Part shown: piece by piece, positions 50,522 to 58,667 of the stretch | How positions within the stretch are numbered: position 1 is the stretch's first letter | How the letters are laid out: each line of letters begins with the position of its first letter | Assembly (NCBI GenBank): GCA_029248915.1 | Contig: JAQWIK010000096.1 | Location: forward strand, 1 to 58,728 | DNA length: 58,728 nucleotides | Direction: 5' to 3' | Source: Paracoccaceae bacterium | GTDB lineage: Bacteria; Pseudomonadota; Alphaproteobacteria; Rhodobacterales; Rhodobacteraceae | Notes under the pieces: generated by a model | What the model was told of the DNA's origin: nothing | The model's database searches: none | The model's input: the letters and a program-made list of their open reading frames with translations, nothing else | Translations under genes and position numbers: made by a program

Positions 50522-52117
50522 CTAAGCCTCCTTCAAAATTAAATCACTTGCTTTTTCACCAATCATTATAGCTGGCGCATTTGTATTTCCACTCGTAATT
50601 TTGGGCATGATTGAGGCATCAGCGACGCGCAGACCCTCGACACCTCGTACTTTCAATGTTGGCGAAACCACCGACATTTCGTCAGTTCCCATCTTGCATG
50701 TACCCGTAGGGTGGTAGATCGTAACAGCAGTCTTTCGAACCCAGTCCAGCGTACCCTCTTCATCATCCAAAGGCACTTCTGAGCCTGGAGCATATTCGTC
50801 AGTAACATGGCCCTTCAATGGCTCATGTTGAGCAATTTCTCGAGCAATCTGGACGCCCTTCACAATAGTTTTACAGTCCGTAATTGTTGCTAAATAGTTT
50901 GGATGGATATCCGGATGGTCCAAATAATTTGAAGACTTTAACTTTAAATACCCTGTACTTTCTGGCCTTAATTGTAGGACAGAAGCAGTGAATGCCGAAA
51001 AAGTGTGCGCCCCTTTAGAAGGCATATCCGCACTAAATGGCTGAATATGAAATTGAATGTCTGGTGTCTCGAGATGATCTTCAGTTTTAAGAAAACCAGT
51101 TCCCAGACTTGCAGCCATGGTCATGGGGCCGCGCTGAGTCAGTATATATTGAAGACCTATTAGAGCCTTTTTTACATAATTACTTGTTTCCGTGTTTATA
51201 GTAGATAAATCCGTCTTAAACACAGGCCGAGCCTGGAGATGGTCCTGTAGGTTTTTGCCAACTCCCGCCAAATCACTTATAACATTTATTCCTAAATTTT
51301 TGAGATCCTCTCCAGGACCAATTCCAGAAAGCATAAGAATTTGTGGCGAACCTATTGCACCAGCACAGATAATAATTTCTCTTCTGGCTGAAATCGTATC
51401 CATCTTATTTTTTATATCGATGTCGACAGATATTGCTCTTCCGTTAACAATATTTACTTTCTTTGTTTGTGCATTTGTAATAATTTTTAAATTTTTTCTA
51501 TTTTTAATGGGTGTTATGTAAGCCGCTGATGAAGAGCATCTTCGACCACCCTTCATAGTCAATTGAAAGTGACCCACTCCTTCTTGAGTAGAACCATTGT
51601 AGTCATAATTACGTTGATAACCCGCAGTCACAGCGGCATCCACCCAGTGGTCCACAATATCCCGTTTCAAGCGAGCTGATTGTACAGAAAGAGGCCCGTC
51701 TTTTCCCCTCAATCCAGATTCATCTATACCGTCCCAATTTTCTGAACGCTTGAAATATGGCAAAACTTCGTCCCACGACCAACCCGCGCACCCAAGTTGA
51801 GACCAAACATCAAAATCCCGAGCCTGACCCCGAACGTAAAGGAGACCATTAATCGAGCTAGATCCACCCATAACCCGTCCTCTTGGCCAGGGTATAGATC
51901 TACCCGCAATTCCCGCGTCTGATTGAGTTTCGTAACGCCAATCGGATTTTGGGTTACCCATTGTTCTATAGTATCCAACGGGAACGTGTATCCACGGATT
52001 GTTATCTTTTGGACCAGCCTCAATTAAAGCAACATTATATTTTCCACATTGTGATAAGCGATTTGCAACTGCACAACCAGCAGATCCAGCGCCTACAACA
52101 ACATAATCAAACTCCAT
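50522..52117 (-). CDS. GMC-family FAD-dependent dehydrogenase
   Basis: A 531-residue flavoprotein of the glucose-methanol-choline family, similar in size to choline dehydrogenase. Motifs: N-terminal FDYVVVGAGSAGCAVANRLSQ, GMC signature 1 PRGRVMGGSSSINGLLYVRG, signature 2 GAIGSPQILMLSGIGP, the catalytic histidine region IYHPTGTCKMG, and the end SGNTNAPAIMIGEKA. It could oxidise choline, another primary alcohol, or a sulfonated alcohol. It lies 120 bp upstream of the sulfonate operon on the same strand and divergent from the IclR regulator. Membership in that regulon is likely, whereas the substrate is not shown by the sequence. Confidence 0.85.
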   Translation of the reverse strand: MEFDYVVVGAGSAGCAVANRLSQCGKYNVALIEAGPKDNNPWIHVPVGYYRTMGNPKSDWRYETQSDAGIAGRSIPWPRGRVMGGSSSINGLLYVRGQARDFDVWSQLGCAGWSWDEVLPYFKRSENWDGIDESGLRGKDGPLSVQSARLKRDIVDHWVDAAVTAGYQRNYDYNGSTQEGVGHFQLTMKGGRRCSSSAAYITPIKNRKNLKIITNAQTKKVNIVNGRAISVDIDIKNKMDTISARREIIICAGAIGSPQILMLSGIGPGEDLKNLGINVISDLAGVGKNLQDHLQARPVFKTDLSTINTETSNYVKKALIGLQYILTQRGPMTMAASLGTGFLKTEDHLETPDIQFHIQPFSADMPSKGAHTFSAFTASVLQLRPESTGYLKLKSSNYLDHPDIHPNYLATITDCKTIVKGVQIAREIAQHEPLKGHVTDEYAPGSEVPLDDEEGTLDWVRKTAVTIYHPTGTCKMGTDEMSVVSPTLKVRGVEGLRVADASIMPKITSGNTNAPAIMIGEKASDLILKEA

Positions 52118-52221
52118 TTTTCACCCTAAATCCAAAAAATGAGACTTTTTTTCTCGATTATTGAAAATAAATACGTTACAGTTAATTCTAGAGAACGCAA
52201 TAGTTTTGTTTAGGGAGCGAT

Positions 52222-52989
52222 ATGTCGAACAAAGAAAGGATACCAACAAATTTGAGAACACTCCTCATTTTGGAGATACTAGGCAAAAATAATCGAGCTA
52301 TGACAGCCACTGAAATTAACGATTTTTTGAGATTACCAAAACAAACGGTACATCGGTTGTGCAGCACTTTGGAAGAAAATGGATTTTTAACAAGAGTAGG
52401 CCATACAAAACGCTATCAAGCAGCACGACGATTAAGAGACTTGGGTATGGGTTTATTATATAACTCTCGTGATCATATAGCGCGCAGGCAGATCCTTTTA
52501 AATATTGCAAATAAAGTAAAAGAAACAGTCAACTTTGTAGTTCCAGAAGCTTCTGGAATGAATTACATAGATCGCGTTGAAACAGACTGGGCTTTCAGAA
52601 TTCAACTTCCAATAGGAACCAACGTGCCGTTTCATTGTACTGCTAGTGGAAAATGCTTTTTAGCAAGTCTTAGCCCCAAAAAAAGAAAAGCCATGATTGA
52701 GGCAATGGACTTAAAAGCACACACCAAAAGAACACATATTAGAAAAGCTGCTCTACTATCAGAATTGAAACAAGTTTCAAAACAAGGCTATGCATTAGAT
52801 CAAGAAGAATTTATGGATGGCATGGTAGCAATAGCTGTGCCCGTTAAGGATAACCAAGGGCGATTTGCTGCTGCACTTGCATTTCACGGACCTACACAAA
52901 GAATATCAATAGAAAATGCTTTGGCTCGTAAAGACATCTTGGCCGTAGCAGCAAAGCAACTTGCCGATAGTCTTTTCCATGAAGATTAA
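52222..52989 (+). CDS. IclR-family transcriptional regulator
   Basis: A 255-residue regulator: winged helix-turn-helix at residues ~12-65 (LRTLLILEILGKNNRAMTATEINDFLRLPKQTVHRLCSTLEENGFL) and an IclR effector-binding domain to the end (NFVVPEASGMNYIDRVETDWAFRIQLPIGTNVPFHCTASGKCFLA, then DQEEFMDGMVAIAVPVKD). It diverges from the GMC gene over 104 bp that contain an imperfect dyad, TTCT-AG-AGAA, at 52186-52195. It most likely controls the GMC gene and the sulfonate operon, with DHPS, sulfolactate or a related acid as candidate effector. GGGAGCG precedes the ATG. Confidence 0.88.
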   Translation: MSNKERIPTNLRTLLILEILGKNNRAMTATEINDFLRLPKQTVHRLCSTLEENGFLTRVGHTKRYQAARRLRDLGMGLLYNSRDHIARRQILLNIANKVKETVNFVVPEASGMNYIDRVETDWAFRIQLPIGTNVPFHCTASGKCFLASLSPKKRKAMIEAMDLKAHTKRTHIRKAALLSELKQVSKQGYALDQEEFMDGMVAIAVPVKDNQGRFAAALAFHGPTQRISIENALARKDILAVAAKQLADSLFHED

Positions 52990-52997
52990 GAACTTCT

Positions 52998-54182
52998 CTA
53001 AATACCACAATCAACAATTGCTTTAGCAAGCACCGGAACAGTATTAGAATTCAAACCGGCTATATTCAATCGACTGTCACCGACCATGTATACAGCATGC
53101 TTTTCTCGCAATGCATTAACTTGTTCTGAAGAAGCCCCAAGCCTTGAAAACATACCACGGTGATCCGCTAGGAACCCAAATCGATTTGAACCGGATAAAT
53201 TTTCTAATTCAGCTGCTAGTTGGGTGCGAAGTGAAAGCATCGATTGCCTAACCGCCTCTAGTTCTAACATCCAATTTCTTTTCAGCTCTTCATCCGATAA
53301 AACCATTGTTACTAAACGAGCACCATGATCTGGTGGGAACGAAAAATTCTGCCGATTTAAAAAAGCAAGTGTTGACTGATTTAAATTACGAGCGTCTTTA
53401 TTATGGGATACTACGGTTAAAAGACCTGTGCGCTCACGGTAAATCCCAAAATTTTTAGAACAACTAGCCGCTATGATAGTTTCTGGCACACTACTCACAA
53501 GTTTTCTAATTCCAGCGGCGTCTTCTTCCAGACCATCGCCAAAACCTTGATAGGCAATATCTATCATTGGCGTCGCACCAGATTTGAGCAATAGCTCAAT
53601 TACCGCATCCCAATCCGGGGCCTTTAAGTTAGCGCCTGTTGGATTGTGACAACAACCATGAAGCAAAATAATATCACCTTCATTTGCATCTGCTAGATCT
53701 GCCATCATCGCAGGAAAATCAACAGATCGTGTCATGGTATCAAAATATCGGTAAGGTTCGACAGGAATTCCTAGATATTTTAGAATAGAAAGATGGTTTG
53801 GCCAAGTTGGATCCGAAACGAAAACCCTAAGATTAGGGTTTGCCATTTTACCTAACTCAAAAGCTTGTCGTACTGCTCCAGTTCCACCCGGTGTTGCCGC
53901 AGAAGCTGTTAAGCTTTGGTCAAAGTTTTTACCCAAGACAAGATTAATCATGGCCTCCGAAAACTCAGGGGTACCCGCTAAGCCGACATACGATTTAGTT
54001 TCTTGAGTTTCCCATAATAAATGTTCAGCTTTTTTAATTGATTGCATTATTGGAGTTTGCCCAGACGCATCTTTATAAACACCAACACCGAGGTCAATTT
54101 TATTTTCTCGAGTGTCTTCTTTATAAAGCTGCACAAGAGCTAGAATTTTATCCGCAGGTTGTTGCTGCAAAGAATTAAACAT
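52998..54182 (-). CDS. Aspartate/aromatic aminotransferase (class I)
   Basis: A 394-residue PLP enzyme of the AspC/TyrB group. Seen: the N-terminal FNSLQQQPADKILALVQLYKEDTRENKIDLGVGVYKD, the substrate loop PGGTGAVRQAFELGK, VSDPTWPNHLSILKYLG, LLHGCCHNPTGANL, DIAYQGFGDGLEEDAAGIR, and the PLP lysine in SCSKNFGIYRERTGLL. It transfers amino groups between aspartate, tyrosine or phenylalanine and 2-oxoglutarate. It overlaps the 3-mercaptopyruvate sulfurtransferase gene by 8 bp; enzymes of this class also transaminate cysteine to 3-mercaptopyruvate, so the pair may be a cysteine-to-pyruvate route. Convergent with the IclR gene, 8 bp apart. Confidence 0.92.
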   Translation of the reverse strand: MFNSLQQQPADKILALVQLYKEDTRENKIDLGVGVYKDASGQTPIMQSIKKAEHLLWETQETKSYVGLAGTPEFSEAMINLVLGKNFDQSLTASAATPGGTGAVRQAFELGKMANPNLRVFVSDPTWPNHLSILKYLGIPVEPYRYFDTMTRSVDFPAMMADLADANEGDIILLHGCCHNPTGANLKAPDWDAVIELLLKSGATPMIDIAYQGFGDGLEEDAAGIRKLVSSVPETIIAASCSKNFGIYRERTGLLTVVSHNKDARNLNQSTLAFLNRQNFSFPPDHGARLVTMVLSDEELKRNWMLELEAVRQSMLSLRTQLAAELENLSGSNRFGFLADHRGMFSRLGASSEQVNALREKHAVYMVGDSRLNIAGLNSNTVPVLAKAIVDCGI

Positions 54183-55035
54183 TATTTCCCCCCGTCTCTA
54201 CAGGAACAGTTGGGTACATGCCCCACTCAGTCCAGCTTCCATCATAAAGCGCATGGTCAGATTTTCCAATGCGATCTAGAGCTAAATTTATAATTGCTGC
54301 AGTAACCCCTGAGCCACAACTGGTTATCACCGGTTTTTCTAAATTTACATCATTTGCTTTAAAATGATCAGTCAATTCACCTTGAGATTTAAGAGTACCA
54401 TCATCATTTAGAAGATCTCTATAGAAAATATTTTTCGACCTTGGTATGTGGCCTGACCGAAGTCCAGGCCTGGGTTCAGGCTCTTCTCCTCTGAACCGTC
54501 CAGCAGATCTTGCATCAAGAATTTCATAATTACCCAATTTTGAAGCCGCCGATACTTGGGTCACATCTTTGACCATTTCGTGACGATATTTAACAAGCAT
54601 ATGCCTATCTTTTATCAAAGATGGACTACCATCGACCGATCGCCTCTCCCTTAACCATTTAGGAAGTCCTCCATCAAGTACAGCGACGTTTTGTTGACCC
54701 ATGACATTAAATAACCATCTAACTCGAGCCGCTGAAAATAGCCCATGAGAGTCATAAATTATAATTTGGTGTCCATCCCCAACCCCAAGTTTTCTAACTT
54801 TAGACATAAATTTTTCAACTGGGGGAACCATATGCGGCAAATCAGAACGATGATCAGAAATGTCATCAATGTCGAAATACCTAGCATTTGGAATATGAGA
54901 CGCATCGTACTCAGCCTTTGCATCTCTATCAATATTCGGGAGGTACCAAGTAGCATCCAATATTCGAATTTCAGGATCAGACAATCTATCAGAAAGCCAA
55001 TCGGTTGAAACTAAAACCTGAGGATCATTTTCCAT
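54175..55035 (-). CDS. sseA: 3-mercaptopyruvate sulfurtransferase
   Basis: Two rhodanese domains in 286 residues. The N-terminal inactive domain begins VLVSTDWLSDRLSDPEIRILDATWYLPN and has DIDDISDHRSDLPHMVPPVEKF. The C-terminal domain holds the active loop TSCGSGVTAAIINLAL; the CG-S-G-V-T-A motif marks mercaptopyruvate specificity over thiosulfate (rhodanese has CRxGxR/T). It moves sulfane sulfur from 3-mercaptopyruvate to thiols or cyanide. It is first in a two-gene unit with the aminotransferase (8-bp overlap). smpB lies upstream on the same strand, 118 bp away. Confidence 0.93.
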   Translation of the reverse strand: MENDPQVLVSTDWLSDRLSDPEIRILDATWYLPNIDRDAKAEYDASHIPNARYFDIDDISDHRSDLPHMVPPVEKFMSKVRKLGVGDGHQIIIYDSHGLFSAARVRWLFNVMGQQNVAVLDGGLPKWLRERRSVDGSPSLIKDRHMLVKYRHEMVKDVTQVSAASKLGNYEILDARSAGRFRGEEPEPRPGLRSGHIPRSKNIFYRDLLNDDGTLKSQGELTDHFKANDVNLEKPVITSCGSGVTAAIINLALDRIGKSDHALYDGSWTEWGMYPTVPVETGGNNV

Positions 55036-55153
55036 GTAATTTTTCCACTAACTTAGAATGAGTTGACTACAATCTCAAAATGATTTGGGCAAGCATCAAC
55101 ATGAATTTAATTCGCAGATTACAATTTAGTTGGTTTCCCTAAATTCGTCTTCT

Positions 55154-55630
55154 TTAATCAGATTGACGAAGAAGCCTTTGTTTTTGCCGTCCCCAATCTC
55201 GTTTTGCTTCATCTGCACGCTTATCATGAATTTTTTTACCTTTAGCGATACCAATTTTAAGTTTAATACGCCCAGTATGATTGAAGTACATTACCAACGG
55301 AACAAGCGTCATTCCTTTGCGTTGGGTTTCATTCCAAAGCCTAGATAACTCTTTTTTGTTCGCCAGCAACTTTCTCTTTCGACGCTCCTGGTGACCCCAA
55401 TTTTTTGCCTGTTCATAAGGCGCCACATATGAATTTACCAACCAGAGTTCGCCGTTTTCGATTTGAGCATAACTTTCAGCGATATTTGAACCGCCATTTC
55501 GCAACGATTTAACCTCAGATCCCTGCAAAACAACTCCACACTCAAGATCATTTTCTATGGCATAGTCAAATCGCGCACGCCTATTTTCTGCGATAACTTT
55601 ATAATTTGGATCTACTTTAGCTTTATTCAT
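55154..55630 (-). CDS. smpB: SsrA-binding protein
   Basis: Binds tmRNA for trans-translation rescue of stalled ribosomes. The 158 residues contain [52 protein letters not shown]-type block (here [30 protein letters not shown]), [33 protein letters not shown], and the basic tail [28 protein letters not shown] saw no ssrA gene in the window. Start at ATG 55630; the gene is not next to dapA as in many relatives. Confidence 0.96.
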   Translation of the reverse strand: MNKAKVDPNYKVIAENRRARFDYAIENDLECGVVLQGSEVKSLRNGGSNIAESYAQIENGELWLVNSYVAPYEQAKNWGHQERRKRKLLANKKELSRLWNETQRKGMTLVPLVMYFNHTGRIKLKIGIAKGKKIHDKRADEAKRDWGRQKQRLLRQSD

Positions 55631-55750
55631 GGATTAGTCGCTTACACACACTGTTAATTATTGTCCACTGAACGATGACTTTACACAAAATTTTAATCGA
55701 CAGGTTACTTAAATATTATTAAATTTAATTTTGAGTATAAGGGGAACGAT

Positions 55751-57103
55751 ATGCGAGACAACAATTTCATTATCGAAAATAACGCAAAACATTTATGGCA
55801 CCCGATGGGTGCACCGAGCGACTCGCTTAACAACCCACCCAAGGTAATTACAAGCGCTGATGGATCGCGTATAAGCGATATAGACGGTCATACAACAGTA
55901 GACGCAGTTGGGGGTCTTTGGTGCGTTAACTTAGGTTACTCAAATGAAGCTGTTAAAAAAGCCATATCAGAACAACTCAATCATCTGCCCTATTATTCCG
56001 GTTTTGCGGGAACTACTAATCCAGCAGCTATAGAAGCTTCTTATATGGTCCAAGAGATGTTTAAAGCCGATGGAATGGAGAGAGTTTTTTTCACATCGGG
56101 TGGATCAGACTCAGTCGAAACCTGCCTTAGATTGTCTCGCCAATATCATCGGCTGCGGGGAGAACCTACCAGAACAAAATTTATATCATTGAAAAAGGGA
56201 TACCATGGAACGCACTTTGGAGGTGCATCCGTGAATGGAAATAATAGGTTCAGAATAGCATATGAACCTTTACTGCCAGGCTGTTTTCACTTGCCAAGCC
56301 CTTACACTTATCGAAATCCATTTAATGAAATAGATTCCCAAAAATTAGCTCTGAACATTGCACAAGCTTTCGAAGACGAAATAGCTTTTCAAGACAAAAA
56401 CACAATTGCTGCTTTCATTATGGAACCTATCCAAGGGGCAGGTGGGGTAATAGTTCCAGACCCGTCTTTCATGGGCCTTATGCAAGAGATTTGTGAAAGG
56501 ACTGGCATACTAATGATTTCAGATGAAGTAATAACAGGTTTTGGTAGGACCGGATCTTGGTCTGGCGCAAGACACTGGAACGTTAAACCAGATATGATGA
56601 GCATGGCCAAAGGTATTACCTCAGGTTATTTCCCTGTTGGCGCCGCTCTTATGGGCGAAAAAGTAGCAGATGTTTTTGAAAATTCTACTAGCCCAGAGGC
56701 CGGCATTTTTCATGGATACACTTATTCCGCTCATCCTGTTGGTGCTGCAGCTGTATGTGCTTGCCTTTCAGAAACTCAAAGAATTAACACAAAAAATAAT
56801 GCAGAAATTCGAGGTAAACAACTTTACAATGGTATACTGAAACTGAAGAAAAAGTTTGATGTTATAGGCGATGTTAGAGGAGGTCAGGGTTTAATGGCCG
56901 CTATTGAAGTTGTCAGCGATCAGAAGAAAAAGACTGCTATAAATATGGACGCAATGAAAAAACTACATCAGAAAACTTATGAAGCAGGCGCTATGGTTAG
57001 GCTCGGCTTGAATAATATCTTAATGTCCCCACCTCTCGTTATATCCGAAGCGGAAATAGATCAGATTTTAGATGCTTTAGATTATGGTTTTTCATCGATG
57101 TGA
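55751..57103 (+). CDS. Class III (omega) aminotransferase
   Basis: A 450-residue PLP-dependent omega-amino acid or diamine:pyruvate aminotransferase. Motifs: HLWHPMGAPSDSLNNPP, DAVGGLWCVNLGYSNEAVKKAI, FTSGGSDSVETCLRLSRQYH, KKGYHGTHFGGASV, FIMEPIQGAGGVIVPD, DEVITGFGRTGSW, PLP lysine in MAKGITSGYFPVGA, and HGYTYSAHPVGAAAV. Substrate could be beta-alanine, putrescine, taurine or a related omega-amine; I cannot choose. The gene stands alone between smpB (divergent) and the frameshifted rluE-like gene (convergent, 30 bp apart). AAGGGGAACGAT precedes the ATG. Confidence 0.88.
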   Translation: MRDNNFIIENNAKHLWHPMGAPSDSLNNPPKVITSADGSRISDIDGHTTVDAVGGLWCVNLGYSNEAVKKAISEQLNHLPYYSGFAGTTNPAAIEASYMVQEMFKADGMERVFFTSGGSDSVETCLRLSRQYHRLRGEPTRTKFISLKKGYHGTHFGGASVNGNNRFRIAYEPLLPGCFHLPSPYTYRNPFNEIDSQKLALNIAQAFEDEIAFQDKNTIAAFIMEPIQGAGGVIVPDPSFMGLMQEICERTGILMISDEVITGFGRTGSWSGARHWNVKPDMMSMAKGITSGYFPVGAALMGEKVADVFENSTSPEAGIFHGYTYSAHPVGAAAVCACLSETQRINTKNNAEIRGKQLYNGILKLKKKFDVIGDVRGGQGLMAAIEVVSDQKKKTAINMDAMKKLHQKTYEAGAMVRLGLNNILMSPPLVISEAEIDQILDALDYGFSSM

Positions 57104-57133
57104 TCGAAATATTATCAAAAAATACTTTTCAAT

Positions 57134-57675
57134 TTAGAGAATTTTAAAGTCGCCGGGCTTTAAGTCACCTAACTTCCATTCGCCGATTGATGTGCGGATA
57201 AGCCGAAGCGCTGGAAATCCAATATTAGCAGTCATTCGTCGAACCTGCCTATTTTTCCCCTCTTTGATTTTTAGCTCAATCCAACTGTCAGGAATAGACT
57301 TACGCACCCTTATTGGAGGGTTTCTATCCCAAAGCCATGTCGGCTCTTGTATTGTTTCGACTTCAGCAGGCTTGGTAAGGCCATCCTTCAATTCAAGGCC
57401 TCTTCTTAGAGCCCGCAAATCTTTTTCTTTTGGTATTCCTTCAACCTGAACCATGTAGGTTTTTTAACTTTAAATTTATGTGAAGATATCTTTGATTGCA
57501 GTCTACCGTCATCAGTTAAAATTACTAAGCCCTCACTATCTAAATCCAATCTTCCTGCCGAATAAACCTGTTTAATGTTTATGAAGTTTGATAGCGTTTG
57601 CCTTTCATTTGCATAGTTTGACTTGTCGGTAAATTGAGAAAGAACGTTAAACGGCTTATTAAATAAAATAATCAT
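57134..57675 (-). pseudogene. rluE: RluE-like 23S rRNA pseudouridine synthase, interrupted by a frameshift
   Basis: Two minus-strand frames together encode one RluE-type enzyme. 57675-57460 gives LFNKPFNVLSQFTDKSNY and the catalytic YSAGRLDLDSEGLVILTDDGRL up to KFKVKK. The frame from 57457 to 57134 continues [12 protein letters not shown] and ends with [31 protein letters not shown]. They join if one A is added to the run of six A (T at 57460-57465 on the plus strand), restoring [11 protein letters not shown] and a protein of about 180 residues. All catalytic elements are preserved. It may be a real frameshift, a sequencing or assembly deletion in the homopolymer, or a slippage site. The start overlaps the asparaginase stop by 4 bp. 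Confidence 0.8.
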
Positions 57676-58667
57676 AATTTAAACGAATTACTTGCTTTCA
57701 TAAACCCAGTCTCTACGCCTCGCCAGTTTAATATCGGGGCATGCGTGTAAGCTAATGCCGTTGGATGATTAGGATTAAGAACGCCTAATTGTATAAGCAA
57801 TGAAGCAATAGCACATTCGGATGCTCGAGTTCCCCCATCATGTATTTTAAGTGCAATCCCTTTTTCTAACTCGGGCAAAATTGCGACAAAGACACCTTCT
57901 GCTCCAGTTTTTAGAATTGCTTTCTTATCGCAAGCCTTCATTAAATTCGTACAAGCCCGACGTTCTCCAGCCACCAACTCTGGATAATTTACCATTGCAT
58001 TTCGTAACTTAAGTGCCGCTTTGCTGAGCTCATCATCTCGCTTATGTGCTGTGGCAAACCAAGACATGGCTTTAGCAAGAGAATACAACGGCATAGCAGG
58101 ATTGGGCGCCGAGCATCCATCTATTACTATTCCATCAACATTATTTTGCGTAAGTTCCTGAAATACGTTCATTACCATAAGTTGTACTGGATGATCTGGA
58201 TCTGTATATTCAGGTCCGGCATTCAAGTGGCGAGAAACTGATAAAAAACCAGCATGTTTCCCAGAACAGTTATTATGGATTTGGCAAGGCGACTGCCCTT
58301 TTTCACGCATGTCTTTTTTAACATAGGGATCGTTTGATGGCTGCGAGCCACATCTTAGATCACTTTCATTTAGACCAAGATGAGAAAGCCAACTGAGGAC
58401 CCTTGATAAATGTATTTCCGCAGCATTATGTGAAGCACAGGCTAGGGCTAAAAAATCTTCCTTAATTGAATATTTTTTCGCAGCTCCTGATATTATGAGA
58501 GGGAGAGCTTGCACCATCTTTGCAGAGCTTCGAGGTAAAATTAATGTCTTTGGATCACCCCATTGATGGCTTATCTCACCATTTTTATCGCAAATTGCAG
58601 CCATACCAGAATGAACAGATTCTAAATATGAACCGCGCCATATTTCGCACATAATCTGAGGTTTCAT
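57672..58667 (-). CDS. L-asparaginase, ReAII/ReAV type
   Basis: A 331-residue enzyme resembling the Rhizobium etli asparaginase class (class 3), which is unrelated to E. coli AnsA/AnsB. Features: WRGSYLESVHSGMAAICDKNG, LPRSSAKMVQALPLI with the Ser-Ser-x-Lys motif that contains the nucleophile, CASHNAAEIHLSRV, the NNCSGKHAGFL segment with a Cys-x-x-Lys zinc/active-site pair, and DGCSAPNPAMPLYSLA with the second cysteine ligand. It hydrolyses asparagine to aspartate and ammonia. It overlaps the rluE-like gene start by 4 bp. The last 61 bp of the window beyond its start contain no recognisable feature. Confidence 0.87.
   Translation of the reverse strand: MKPQIMCEIWRGSYLESVHSGMAAICDKNGEISHQWGDPKTLILPRSSAKMVQALPLIISGAAKKYSIKEDFLALACASHNAAEIHLSRVLSWLSHLGLNESDLRCGSQPSNDPYVKKDMREKGQSPCQIHNNCSGKHAGFLSVSRHLNAGPEYTDPDHPVQLMVMNVFQELTQNNVDGIVIDGCSAPNPAMPLYSLAKAMSWFATAHKRDDELSKAALKLRNAMVNYPELVAGERRACTNLMKACDKKAILKTGAEGVFVAILPELEKGIALKIHDGGTRASECAIASLLIQLGVLNPNHPTALAYTHAPILNWRGVETGFMKASNSFKL

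Noticed and set aside
57455-57470. Programmed -1 ribosomal frameshift in the rluE-like gene
   Set aside because: The sequence GTT AAA AAA CCT does not make a matching slippery heptamer (P-site slip gives TAA) and no strong downstream structure is evident; sequence error or mutation is simpler.
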